This document shows, piece after piece, positions 1 to 7,553 of a DNA stretch of 64,000 nt. The position numbers and the translations under genes are program-made. This DNA comes from SCSIO-59966 sp046566185 (GTDB taxonomy: Bacteria > Actinomycetota > Actinomycetes > Actinomycetales > SCSIO-59966). The notes under the pieces are model-generated. The model worked only from the letters and a program-made list of their open reading frames with translations, was not told the origin of the DNA and ran no database searches. The DNA lies in NCBI GenBank assembly GCA_046566185.1, contig JBKHXE010000064.1, forward strand, positions 22,883-86,882. The letters run 5' to 3'. Position 1 is the first letter of the stretch; each line of letters starts with the position of its first letter.

Positions 1-619
1 GGAGCAGCGCCGCCACGGCGACCAGGGCGTACGTGCGCGCGACGTCGAGCGCCTCGGCCTGCTCGAGGTCACGCCCGACGCCGACGACGTAGACACCGGC
101 CGAGGTGCCGCCGGCGACGCTCACCGGCACGGTCGCCATCCGCACGTCGCCGACGGACGTCGCCACCGTCTGCACCCGCACGTCGTCGCCGGGCCGGACC
201 CGCGAGGCCGCCTCGACCACCTCCGGCAGCGTCTGCAGGCGCACCGGCCGCCGACCCGGTGAGTAGTAGGCCACCTCGCCGTCGACGAGCGTCAGGAAGC
301 CCTCGTTCTCGTCGGGCACGTTGCGCTGCAGCGCTGCGAAGAACAGGGTCTGCAGGGTGGTGAACCGCTGGCCCGTCGTGGGGTCCAGACCGGTGGACGC
401 GAAGGTGCGGAACTCGGCGACCTCCTGGGTCAGGGCCCGGTCGACGCGGCGGTCGACGACGTTGCTCTGGACGACGTACGACGCGGTCCCGGCCAGGGCC
501 AGGCCGAGCGCGGCGACGAGGACGAGCCAGCCGAGGATGCGGGTGCGCACGCTGCGCCGCCGCACCCGCTCCCGCCAGCCGGGGCGGGGTGCCGTCCCGG
601 GTGCTGCCGGCTCAGTCAT
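1..619 (-). CDS. Sensor histidine kinase, N-terminal part (cut by window edge)
   Basis: The frame is open from an ATG at 619 to the window edge (about 206 residues). After a short basic N-terminus (RERVRRRSVRTRILGW) comes a membrane segment at about residues 28-48, then an extracellular sensor region containing repeated FxTL/LTLVDGEV stretches, and a second hydrophobic segment beginning at about residue 195 (RTYALVAVAALL). This is the layout of the sensor half of a membrane histidine kinase; the HAMP, H-box and ATPase parts would lie beyond base 1 and are not seen. The start overlaps the stop of the upstream small gene by 8 bases, so the two are very probably co-transcribed and translationally coupled. 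The kinase assignment rests on architecture, not on catalytic motifs. Confidence 0.75.
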   Translation of the reverse strand, partial: MTEPAAPGTAPRPGWRERVRRRSVRTRILGWLVLVAALGLALAGTASYVVQSNVVDRRVDRALTQEVAEFRTFASTGLDPTTGQRFTTLQTLFFAALQRNVPDENEGFLTLVDGEVAYYSPGRRPVRLQTLPEVVEAASRVRPGDDVRVQTVATSVGDVRMATVPVSVAGGTSAGVYVVGVGRDLEQAEALDVARTYALVAVAALL

Positions 620-1019
620 CGTCGGGGTCGCCCGGTCCGTCGTGACCACCGCCGCCGTCGTCGTCGCCGCCGTCGCCGTCATCGCCGTCGTCCGTCTCGT
701 CGTCGTCCGGAGAGGCGGGTGGCGGCGCGGGCGCCGGGGCGGGTGCGGGCGGCGGCTGCGGGCGCGTGGTCGTCGCGCGCCGCTCGGGGGTCGCCGCCGG
801 AGCCGGCGGCGTGCTCGTGCGGGCGGGAGACGCGGTCGTCGGTGTGTCCGTCGGGGCGGACGTGGGTGAGGTGGTCGGGCCGCCGTGCGTCGGGACGACG
901 ACCACCGGGCCGCCGAGCTGTGGCTCGCCGTCGCCACCGAGGGCGAGCACGCCGGCGGCGAGGCCCACGAGCAGGCCGCCGAGGAGCGCCCACACGACGA
1001 GGGCGCGAACTCCGGTCAC
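612..1019 (-). CDS. Small membrane-anchored Pro/Thr- and Asp-rich protein
   Basis: This encodes 135 residues from a GTG start: one hydrophobic helix (about residues 4-27), a Pro/Thr/Ala-rich linker with many TSP/PTP steps, and a C-terminal tail made almost entirely of Asp and Gly (about residues 104-135, e.g. DDDETDDGDDGDGG). It would sit in the membrane with a flexible acidic domain outside. Its stop overlaps the start of the histidine kinase gene, so it may feed into that kinase, for instance as a cation-binding accessory protein; that is inference. No family is recognised. The low-complexity tail means the frame could be questioned, but the clean N-terminal anchor and the coupled start of the next gene support it. 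Confidence 0.6.
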   Translation of the reverse strand: MTGVRALVVWALLGGLLVGLAAGVLALGGDGEPQLGGPVVVVPTHGGPTTSPTSAPTDTPTTASPARTSTPPAPAATPERRATTTRPQPPPAPAPAPAPPPASPDDDETDDGDDGDGGDDDGGGGHDGPGDPDDD

Positions 1020-1054
1020 GACGGCGATCCTGCCGCCGACGGTGCCGGCCCACC

Positions 1055-1081
1055 ATGAGAGGCCGGTGAGAGGTCTCTCAT
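1055..1081. repeat. Overlapping inverted repeats upstream of the kinase operon
   Basis: ATGAGAG (1055-1061) pairs with CTCTCAT (1075-1081), and an internal copy TGAGAG (1067-1072) forms the nearly continuous palindrome TGAGAGGTCTCTCA (1067-1080). It lies between the MFS stop (1090) and the GTG of the small membrane protein (1019), both on the minus strand, so it may be an operator for the kinase operon or part of a terminator for the exporter gene. Confidence 0.45.
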
Positions 1082-1089
1082 CAGCGCTC

Positions 1090-2547
1090 CTACGGGGTCA
1101 CCGTGGGCGCGCCGCCGCAGACCGGCCCCGACTGGTGCGACGCCTCCGGCGGGACGGGCGCGAGGGCGGTGCGTCGCGGCAGGCCGAGCAGGGCCACGCC
1201 CCCTCCCACGACGAGCAGCACGACGCAGGCGACCATCGCGGTGCGGTAGGCACCGGTCATCGCCTGCGGGTCCGAGTAGGCCCGGCCGCTCAGCCCGGCC
1301 AGCAGCGGCAGCCCGGCCACCGCGAGCAGGCCCGCGGTGCGCGCGACGGCGTTGTTGACGCCGCTCGCGGTGCCGACCAGCGCAGCGGGGGCAGCGGCCA
1401 TCACGGTGGCGGTCAGCGGGGCGACGAGGAGCGTCAGGCCGGCGCCGAAGAGGACGACCCCCGGCAGCACCGCGGAGACGAACGGGTCGCCGCCGCCGAG
1501 CGGCACCAGCAGCGCGACGCCCGCCGCGGCCGTCCACGGCCCGGCCGCCAGCAGCGACCGCGGCCCGAAGCGCTCCGCCAGCACGCCCGCGCGGGCGGAC
1601 AGGGCCGTGAGCAGCAGCGTCGCCGGCAGCGTCGCCAGCCCGGCCTGGAGCGGCGACCAGCCGAGGGAGACCTGCAGCTGGACGACGAGCAGCAGCAGCA
1701 CGCCCGAGATCGCGGCGTACACGGCGAGCGTCAGCAGGTTGGTCACCGTGAACACGCGGTCCGCGAACAGCCGTGGCGGCACCAGCGGCGACGCCGTCGA
1801 CCGCTCGCGCAGCAGGAACGCGACGCCGGAGGCGACACCCACCACCCCCGCGACCGCGGCCGGCAGCGGCTCCTCGGTCGCCGTGACGAGGGCGTAGGTC
1901 ACCGCCCCCAGCGTGACGGCGCCCAGCACCGCGCCCGCGACGTCCAGGCGGCCGTCGGGCCCCGGCTCCCTCGTCTCGGGGGCGCACCGGCGGGCCAGCA
2001 GCACGGTGACCACCGCGAGCGGCAGGTTGATCGCGAACACCCAGCGCCAGTCGCGCTCGATGAGCCAGCCGCCGAGGAACGGCCCGACGAGGGTGGCCAC
2101 GCCGGTCAGGCCGGACCACAGTCCGATCGCCCGGGCCCGGTCCTGCGGGTCGATGGACGCCTGGATCATCGCCAGCGCCGCAGGGGTCATCAGGGCGGCG
2201 CCGGCGCCCTGCACGCCCCGGGCCAGCACGAGCGCCTCGGCGGTGGGGGCGAGGGCGCAGAGGGCCGACGCGACGGCGAACCCCATCGTCCCGGCGAGGA
2301 AGACCCGGCGTCTGCCGAGCCGGTCGGCCAGCGAGCCGCCGAGCAGGATGAGGGCGGCCAGGGTGAGGGTGTACGCGTTGACGGTCCACTGCAGGGCCGC
2401 CAGGTCGGCGTCCAGGTCGGTCCCGATCGTCGGCAGCGCGACGGTGACGACCGTGGCGTCCAGGAACGCCATGCCCGACCCCAGCGAGGCGGCCGCGACG
2501 AGCCCGCGGCCGGGGAACGTCGCCAGACGGACCGGCCCCGCTGGCAT
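1090..2547 (-). CDS. MFS drug exporter, DHA2 (EmrB/QacA) family
   Basis: The 485-residue protein has about 14 hydrophobic segments and the marks of the 14-TM drug:H+ antiporter family: DATVVTVALPTI in the first helix, WTVNAYTLTLA in the second, the loop 2-3 motif GGSLADRLGRRR and the helix 5 motif GPFLGGWL. It probably pumps out hydrophobic or cationic toxic compounds; the substrate cannot be read from sequence. The frame extends upstream through the DUF202 gene, but the ATG at 2547 is preceded by TACCAT six bases away, a -10 box at leaderless spacing, which fixes the start. It lies downstream of two DUF202 genes on the same strand. Confidence 0.9.
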   Translation of the reverse strand: MPAGPVRLATFPGRGLVAAASLGSGMAFLDATVVTVALPTIGTDLDADLAALQWTVNAYTLTLAALILLGGSLADRLGRRRVFLAGTMGFAVASALCALAPTAEALVLARGVQGAGAALMTPAALAMIQASIDPQDRARAIGLWSGLTGVATLVGPFLGGWLIERDWRWVFAINLPLAVVTVLLARRCAPETREPGPDGRLDVAGAVLGAVTLGAVTYALVTATEEPLPAAVAGVVGVASGVAFLLRERSTASPLVPPRLFADRVFTVTNLLTLAVYAAISGVLLLLVVQLQVSLGWSPLQAGLATLPATLLLTALSARAGVLAERFGPRSLLAAGPWTAAAGVALLVPLGGGDPFVSAVLPGVVLFGAGLTLLVAPLTATVMAAAPAALVGTASGVNNAVARTAGLLAVAGLPLLAGLSGRAYSDPQAMTGAYRTAMVACVVLLVVGGGVALLGLPRRTALAPVPPEASHQSGPVCGGAPTVTP

Positions 2548-2567
2548 GTCCCGATGGTACGGCGGGG

Positions 2568-2909
2568 TCAGCCCGCCCGGGCGCCGAACAGCACGAGGGC
2601 CAGCGCCGCGGCGGCGACGAGCACCGCGAGCACGGTGACGCCCAGCACCGCGAGCAGGGCCGGGTCCACGGCGACGCCGGCCCGCAGGCGGGTGTCGCGA
2701 CGGTAGTGCCGCCGGGCCTGCAGCGTGACGAGCGCGGCGGACGCGACCGTGCCGCCGAGCCCGACCACGACCGCGACGAGCCCGGACGACCGGGCGAGGC
2801 GCGCCGCCAGCAGGCAGACGACGATCGTCGTCAGCGCCGTCCGCACCCAGGCGAGGGTCGTGCGCTCGGGCTGCAGCCCGGCGTCCCAGGGCCCCTGCGA
2901 CCCGCTCAT
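2568..2909 (-). CDS. DUF202 family membrane protein
   Basis: The product is 113 residues. It opens with the DUF202 signature LQPERTTLAWVRTALT (about residues 9-24) and has three hydrophobic helices separated by a basic segment (ARRHYRRDTRLRAG). DUF202 proteins are small inner-membrane proteins of unknown function. The start ATG at 2909 gives MSGSQGPW and lies 10 bases downstream of the stop of the other DUF202 gene. The pair arrangement (a YidH-like protein followed by a shorter paralogue) is common in actinobacteria and suggests a heteromeric membrane complex, which is inference. Confidence 0.85.
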   Translation of the reverse strand: MSGSQGPWDAGLQPERTTLAWVRTALTTIVVCLLAARLARSSGLVAVVVGLGGTVASAALVTLQARRHYRRDTRLRAGVAVDPALLAVLGVTVLAVLVAAAALALVLFGARAG

Positions 2910-2919
2910 CCGACTCCAC

Positions 2920-3285
2920 TCATCCGACGAGGACGACGTAGCCCAGCAGCACGAGCGCCGCCACGCCGACCCCCGCGGTGAGCAGCGGCGCCGCGCCCGG
3001 CGGCGGCAGCGGCCGGCCCAGCCGCATCGCCCGCTCGCTGGCGAGCCAGCGCGTGAACGCGGTGACGGCCAGCACGCCGCCCAGGACGATGAGCAGCGAG
3101 GCCAGCGCCCGTCGCGGGACGTCGGGCAGCTGGCCGGCGAGGAACGCCTCGAGCCCGATGCCACCCGCCAGCAGCGCGAGGGCCGTCCGGATCCACGCGA
3201 GGAAGGTGCGCTCGTTGGCGAAGCTGAAGCGCGGGTCGGGGCTCTCCCCCTCCGCCAGCAGCCGGGACACCCACCGGGAGGTCAC
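2920..3285 (-). CDS. YidH-like DUF202 family membrane protein
   Basis: The product is 121 residues with the DUF202/YidH motif RFSFANERTFLAWIRTALA (residues about 19-37) followed by three membrane helices and a proline-rich loop (GRPLPPPG) before the last helix. Function is unknown in the family. The GTG start at 3285 is preceded on the minus strand by TACCGT with a 6-base gap, the leaderless promoter spacing seen throughout this window. It is the first gene of a likely two-gene unit with the shorter paralogue at 2568-2909 and faces the divergent glycosylase gene 53 bases away. Confidence 0.87.
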   Translation of the reverse strand: MTSRWVSRLLAEGESPDPRFSFANERTFLAWIRTALALLAGGIGLEAFLAGQLPDVPRRALASLLIVLGGVLAVTAFTRWLASERAMRLGRPLPPPGAAPLLTAGVGVAALVLLGYVVLVG

Positions 3286-3338
3286 CCCTGCACGGTACCG
3301 ACGTGCCGGCCGCGCCCCGGCGGTGCCAGGCTGTCGCC

Positions 3339-4199
3339 GTGCCCGAGCTGCCCGAGGTGGAGGCCCTCGCCGTGTTCCTGCGCGAGCGGGCGGTCGGCCG
3401 GGTCGTCGCCGCGGTCGAGCTGGGCTCGGTCGCCGTCCTGAAGACCTACGACCCGCCGGTGACCTCGCTGGCCGGCCTCGAGGTCGTGGACGTCGCCCGG
3501 CACGGGAAGTTCCTCGACGTGGACTCAGGTGGCCTGCACCTGGTGTTCCACCTGGCCCGGGCGGGGTGGCTGCGCTGGTACGACGCGGTGCCGCAGCGGG
3601 TGCTGCGCCCCGGCAAGGCGCCGCAGGCGCTGCGGGTGCGGCTGGACGACGGCTCCGGCTTCGACCTCACCGAGGCGGGCACCCGCAAGGGCCTGGCCGT
3701 CCACGTCGTCCGCTCGCCGTCCGCCGTCCCCGGGGTCGCCACGCTGGGGCCGGACCCGCTCGCCGACGGCTTCGACCGGGCCGCGCTCGCCGCGCTCCTC
3801 GCCGGGTCGCGCCAGCAGGTCAAGGGCCTGCTGCGCGACCAGTCGGTGCTCGCCGGCGTCGGCAACGCGTACTCCGACGAGGTGCTGCACGCGGCGCGGC
3901 TGTCGCCGTTCGCGATCGCCGGGACGCTCGGTGAGGAGGAGGTCGACCGGCTCCACGCCGCCCTGCAGCAGGTGCTGCGCGACGCGGTCGCCACCGCCTC
4001 GGGCAGGCCGGCCGCCGAGCTCAAGGACGCCAAGCGGGCGGGGATGCGCGTCCACGGGCGCACGGGTGAGGCCTGCCCCGTCTGCGGGGACGTCGTGCGC
4101 GAGGTGTCGTTCGCCGACCGGTCGCTGCAGTACTGCCCGACCTGCCAGACGGGCGGCAGGCCGCTGGCCGACCGGCGGACGTCGCGGTTCCTGAAGTAG
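3339..4199 (+). CDS. Fpg/Nei family DNA glycosylase (AP lyase)
   Basis: The 286-residue protein begins with the catalytic N-terminus PELPEVE: Pro2 is the Schiff-base nucleophile and Glu3 and Glu6 are the conserved acids of Fpg/Nei enzymes. It keeps the helix-two-turn-helix region (KGLLRDQSVLAGVGNAYSDEVL) and a C-terminal zinc finger with C246, C249, C266 and C269 (CxxC-N16-CxxC). It excises oxidised bases and nicks the abasic site. A longer frame exists upstream, but processing requires Pro2, so the GTG at 3339 is the start; CAGGCT lies six bases before it. The stop abuts the stop of the convergent gene with no intervening base. Whether it prefers 8-oxoG or oxidised pyrimidines is not clear. 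Confidence 0.92.
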   Translation: MPELPEVEALAVFLRERAVGRVVAAVELGSVAVLKTYDPPVTSLAGLEVVDVARHGKFLDVDSGGLHLVFHLARAGWLRWYDAVPQRVLRPGKAPQALRVRLDDGSGFDLTEAGTRKGLAVHVVRSPSAVPGVATLGPDPLADGFDRAALAALLAGSRQQVKGLLRDQSVLAGVGNAYSDEVLHAARLSPFAIAGTLGEEEVDRLHAALQQVLRDAVATASGRPAAELKDAKRAGMRVHGRTGEACPVCGDVVREVSFADRSLQYCPTCQTGGRPLADRRTSRFLK

Positions 4200-4649
4200 T
4201 CAGGCCCCCGAGGCGCCGCCGGCGCTGCCGAGCAGCGCGGCGAGGGCGTCCCACCGGGCGATCTCGCAGCCGTCGGTGCGGGAGAACGTGGTGTCCACCG
4301 GCTCGCCGTCCACGGTGCCGGTGACGCGGGCGGTCTGCGGCCCCCCGTAGATCTCGGTGCACATCATGTCGGCGGCCACCGGGGCGAAGGCGGCGACGCC
4401 CCCGGCCTCCGCGAGCGCCCGGCACGCGGCCTCCGGGTCGGGGTGGTCGCCGCCGGCGGGGTCGCAGGTCAGGGTGAAGGTGCGGGTCTCGCCGGTGCCG
4501 GCCTCGTCGAGCTCGACGGTGAGCTCGGTGGCGGCGCCGCCGCTCGTCGTCGTGCCGCCCGGTTCGACGCTCACGGTGTCATCGCCTCCTGCGCAGCCTG
4601 CGGTCGTCAGGGTCGCGACCAGTGTCAGCGCGGCCAGGGCCCGGCGCAT
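4200..4649 (-). CDS. SSI-like (subtilisin inhibitor family) lipoprotein
   Basis: The 149-residue protein has a lipoprotein signal (LTLVATLTTAGC, lipid-accepting Cys19), a Thr/Gly linker, and a domain matching the Streptomyces subtilisin inhibitor fold: LTCDPAGG, paired Cys residues, the reactive-loop region MCTEIYGGPQTARVTG and a final DGCEIARWDAL. By alignment with CPMVYDP of SSI, the P1 position is Glu, which would not suit subtilisin and suggests a Glu-specific protease or no inhibitory role. It is predicted to be tethered to the outer face of the membrane. A strong Shine-Dalgarno, GGAGG, precedes the ATG by five bases. Confidence 0.82.
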   Translation of the reverse strand: MRRALAALTLVATLTTAGCAGGDDTVSVEPGGTTTSGGAATELTVELDEAGTGETRTFTLTCDPAGGDHPDPEAACRALAEAGGVAAFAPVAADMMCTEIYGGPQTARVTGTVDGEPVDTTFSRTDGCEIARWDALAALLGSAGGASGA

Positions 4650-4738
4650 GGTGACCTCCGGGGGTCGGGGGGTGCGGTCCGGTGGTGGGACGGCGAGACT
4701 GGTGCCCTCGGTTCCCCACCTGGTGAGGAGTGTCCCCG

Positions 4739-5083
4739 ATGTCGCAGTACGCCGGATCGGACCGAGTGCCCACCGTGCCCGTCGACGCCGTCGGCCCCGG
4801 CACGGTCCTGCTCGACGTCCGCGAGCAGGACGAGTGGGACGCCGGGCACGCGCCGGACGCCGTCCACCTGCCCGCCACCGAGCTGATGGCCCGGTACGGC
4901 GAGGTGCCCGCCGACACCGAGGTGCACGTCATCTGCCGCACCGGCGGCCGGTCCGCACGCGTGGCCGCCTGGCTGAACGAGGTCGGCTTCGACGCGGTGA
5001 ACGTCGCCGGCGGGATGGCGGCCTGGGTCGAGGCGGGACGCCCGATCGTCGCCGCGGGCGAGGACGAGCCGCGCGTGGTCTGA
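4739..5083 (+). CDS. Rhodanese-like domain protein
   Basis: The 114-residue single-domain rhodanese has the family landmarks LLDVREQDEWDAGHAPDAVHL (split about residues 24-44) and the active-site loop CRTGGRS with Cys67. The enzyme would carry sulfur as a persulfide on Cys67, acting as a thiosulfate sulfurtransferase or sulfur-relay protein in the cytoplasm. A GTG nine bases upstream lies inside the Shine-Dalgarno GAGGAG (4725-4730); the ATG at 4739, eight bases after it, is therefore the start. It is transcribed divergently from the SSI-like lipoprotein. Confidence 0.9.
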   Translation: MSQYAGSDRVPTVPVDAVGPGTVLLDVREQDEWDAGHAPDAVHLPATELMARYGEVPADTEVHVICRTGGRSARVAAWLNEVGFDAVNVAGGMAAWVEAGRPIVAAGEDEPRVV

Positions 5084-5244
5084 CGTCCTCGGACGCTGGC
5101 CGCGCTTCACCGCCCTCACGCGCGGGTCGCGATCGGACTGTCTGGCGCCGTCTAGGGATCCGGCTAGAACGCTCTGCGGCGCGGCGTGTGGCGCGCTCTG
5201 CGTGTCTATCGGGAGATCGCTAGAGACGCCGATACGGTCCGATC

Positions 5245-6438
5245 ATGGACCCGGTGCGCAACCCGTACGCCCCCGGCGCGGGGCAGCGGCCCCCCGAGCT
5301 GGCCGGGCGCGACCGCGAGCTCGAGGCGTTCGACGTCGTCCTGGAGCGGGTGGCCCGGGGGCGGCCGGAGCGTTCGCTGGTGCTCACCGGACTGCGCGGG
5401 GTCGGGAAGACGGTCCTCCTCAACGCCCTGCGGTCGGCCGCCGTCCGGCGCGGCTGGGGGACGGGGAAGCTCGAGGCCCGCCCGGACGTGCCCCTGCGCC
5501 GTCCGCTCGCCGCCGCGCTGCACCTGGCCGTGCGCGAGCTCTCCGGACGCAACCGCGAGGAGGCCGACGACGTCCTCGGCGTGGTCAAGGCGTTCGCCCT
5601 GCGCTCCGGCGACCCCGGCGGTCGCCTGCGGGACCGCTGGCAGCCCGGCATCGACGTCCCGGCCGCGACCGGCCGCGCCGACTCCGGCGACATCGAGATC
5701 GACCTCGTCGAGCTCTTCACCGACGTCGCCGGGCTCGCCGCCGCCGCGGGCAAGGGCGTCGCGGTGTGCGTCGACGAGATGCAGGACCTCATGCCGGACG
5801 ACGTCTCGGCGCTGTGCGCCGCCTGCCACGAGCTGAGCCAGCAGGGGCTGCCGCTGATCGTCGTCGGGGCCGGCCTGCCGCACGTGCCGGCGGTGCTCTC
5901 GGCGTCCAAGTCGTACAGCGAGCGGCTCTTCCGGTACCTGCGGATCGACCGGCTCGCCCGCGAGGAGGCCGACCGGGCGCTGCGGACGCCGGCCAAGGAG
6001 GAGGGCGCCGACTTCACCGACGAGGCGCTCGCGGCGCTGTACGAGGCGACCGACGGGTACCCCTACTTCGTCCAGGCCTACGGCAAGGCCGTGTGGGACG
6101 TCGCGCCCGCCTCTCCGGTCTCCGACGCGGACGTCGTCGTCGCGGCCCCGCAGGCCGAGGCCGAGCTGGCCGTGGGGTTCTTCGGCTCCCGCTACGAGCG
6201 CGCGACCCCGGCGGAGCGCGAGTACATGCGGGCCATGGCCGACCTGGGGCTGGAGAACGGGGACGCCGCGGTGGCGACGTCCGCCGTCGCCCACGCGCTC
6301 GGGCGCAAGCCGCAGTCACTGTCGCCGGCACGCGACGCGCTGCTGAAGAAGGGTCTGGTCTACAGCGCGGAGCGGGGGCAGATCGCCTTCACCGTGCCGC
6401 ACTTCGGGCGCTACCTTCGCGCCCACGCCTCCGACTGA
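5245..6438 (+). CDS. ATP-binding protein (AAA/STAND-like P-loop ATPase)
   Basis: The 397-residue protein has a Walker A GLRGVGKTVLL (about residues 49-59), a Walker B-like VCVDEMQDL (about 173-181), a sensor-1-like LIVVGAG and a winged-helix C-terminus (ALGRKPQSLSPARDALLKKGLVY). The N-terminal GRDRELEAF motif is typical of AAA_16/ORC-like ATPases found singly in many actinobacteria. Its cellular role is unknown; a DNA-binding or scaffold ATPase is plausible from the winged helix. The 161-base stretch upstream has no recognisable gene. The 3' end overlaps the convergent methyltransferase gene by 28 bases. Confidence 0.8.
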   Translation: MDPVRNPYAPGAGQRPPELAGRDRELEAFDVVLERVARGRPERSLVLTGLRGVGKTVLLNALRSAAVRRGWGTGKLEARPDVPLRRPLAAALHLAVRELSGRNREEADDVLGVVKAFALRSGDPGGRLRDRWQPGIDVPAATGRADSGDIEIDLVELFTDVAGLAAAAGKGVAVCVDEMQDLMPDDVSALCAACHELSQQGLPLIVVGAGLPHVPAVLSASKSYSERLFRYLRIDRLAREEADRALRTPAKEEGADFTDEALAALYEATDGYPYFVQAYGKAVWDVAPASPVSDADVVVAAPQAEAELAVGFFGSRYERATPAEREYMRAMADLGLENGDAAVATSAVAHALGRKPQSLSPARDALLKKGLVYSAERGQIAFTVPHFGRYLRAHASD

Positions 6439-7022
6439 CCGCCTGGGGAGGGTGGGGACTCGAGGGTGAGCAGGCGCTCCTTGACGGCCAGCCCCCCGGC
6501 GTAGCCGGTGAGCGCGCCGGACGCGGCGACGACGCGGTGGCAGGGCAGCACGACGCACAGCGGGTTGGCACCGAGCGCGGCGCCGACGGCGCGCGACGCG
6601 GTGGGGCGGCCGAGGTCGGCGGCCAGGGCGCCGTACGTCGTCCGGGCGCCGTACGGGACCGTGGCGGCCAGGCGCGTCAGCACCGAGCGCTGGAAGTCGC
6701 CGGCGAGCGCGAGGTCGGTCCGCAGGTCGAAGTCGCGGCGGCGTCCGGTGAGGAACTCCTCCAGCTGCCGGCGCAGGGCGTCCGTCGGCGCGGCCTTGCG
6801 CAGCACCCGCGGTGACACCCGCGCGGCGATCCGCGTCAGGACGGCGTCCTCGGCGGCGGCGTCCGGCGCGAACGAGGAGGCGACGACGGCCCCGTCGGCC
6901 CGGACGGCGAGCAGCATCCGGCCGACCCCGGTGTCGTCGACGGTGTAGGACACGTCACCGTCCGGCAGCGCCGGCGGGCGGACGGCGGGGTCGAACTGCG
7001 TCAGGCGCTGCTCCAGGCTCAT
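6411..7022 (-). CDS. Methylated-DNA-[protein]-cysteine S-methyltransferase
   Basis: The 203-residue protein has the MGMT active site LPCHRVV with the alkyl-acceptor Cys161, the helix-turn-helix residues SRAVGAALGANP and the conserved YGALAADLG. It repairs O6-alkylguanine by irreversible transfer of the alkyl group to its own cysteine. The N-terminal half is the usual degenerate RNase H-like domain. The start ATG at 7022 overlaps the stop of the sigma factor gene (ATGA), so both are co-translated; a sigma factor paired with MGMT hints at regulated alkylation repair. Confidence 0.92.
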   Translation of the reverse strand: MSLEQRLTQFDPAVRPPALPDGDVSYTVDDTGVGRMLLAVRADGAVVASSFAPDAAAEDAVLTRIAARVSPRVLRKAAPTDALRRQLEEFLTGRRRDFDLRTDLALAGDFQRSVLTRLAATVPYGARTTYGALAADLGRPTASRAVGAALGANPLCVVLPCHRVVAASGALTGYAGGLAVKERLLTLESPPSPGGQSEAWARR

Positions 7023-7492
7023 GACCGGCTCCTCAGGGTGGCCAGGGCGTCCGAGACGAGACGCCGGGTGGCGGCGGGGGTCGTGCCCAGGGCGCGGGCG
7101 ACGGCCGCGTGGTCGAGGTCGGCGACGTACCGCAGGGCGACCGCGGCGCGCTGCCGCTCGGGCAGGGCGCGCACGCCGTCCCACAGGGCGCCGTCCGGCA
7201 GGTGGGCGTCCGCGGCCGGCGCGGCCCCTGCTGCGTCGTCCCGCACGTCCTCGACCGGGACGGCCCGCCGCGCCCGTCCGCGGTGGACGTCGGTCGCGCA
7301 GCGCGCGGTCACCGTCATCAGCCAGCCGCGCAGGTTGCGGGCGTCACGCAGCGACGGATAGGCCGCCAGGGCCTGGGCCCACGCCTGCTGGGCGACGTCG
7401 TCGCCGTCCACCGGGCCGGCGAGGGCGTGGGCGAGCCGGGCGACGTCGCGCCAGTGGGCGTCGACGAGGTGCTGGAAGGGCGGCAGGCTCAC
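7019..7492 (-). CDS. ECF-type RNA polymerase sigma factor
   Basis: The 157-residue protein contains sigma region 2 (DAHWRDVARLAHALAGPVDGDDVAQQAWAQAL split at about residues 11-42, then LRGWLMTVTARCATD) and region 4 (LPERQRAAVALRYVADLDHAAVARALGTT). No anti-sigma gene follows; instead the next frame is MGMT, overlapping by ATGA. The likely output is transcription of its own operon and unknown targets under alkylation or another stress. On the minus strand TAGCGT lies nine bases before the GTG at 7492, slightly far for a leaderless start, so the promoter is less certain here. Confidence 0.85.
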   Translation of the reverse strand: MSLPPFQHLVDAHWRDVARLAHALAGPVDGDDVAQQAWAQALAAYPSLRDARNLRGWLMTVTARCATDVHRGRARRAVPVEDVRDDAAGAAPAADAHLPDGALWDGVRALPERQRAAVALRYVADLDHAAVARALGTTPAATRRLVSDALATLRSRS

Positions 7493-7553
7493 GGTGGTCC
7501 AACGCTAGGGGCCTGCGCGGTGTGAGGGTCGGGGGCTGGCAGGATCTGCGCTC

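Noticed and set aside
5084..5244. Possible regulatory RNA or operator upstream of the ATPase (TCTATC...GCTAGAGA)
   Set aside because: The inverted repeat is imperfect and short, and no consensus could be matched; it was not strong enough to list.
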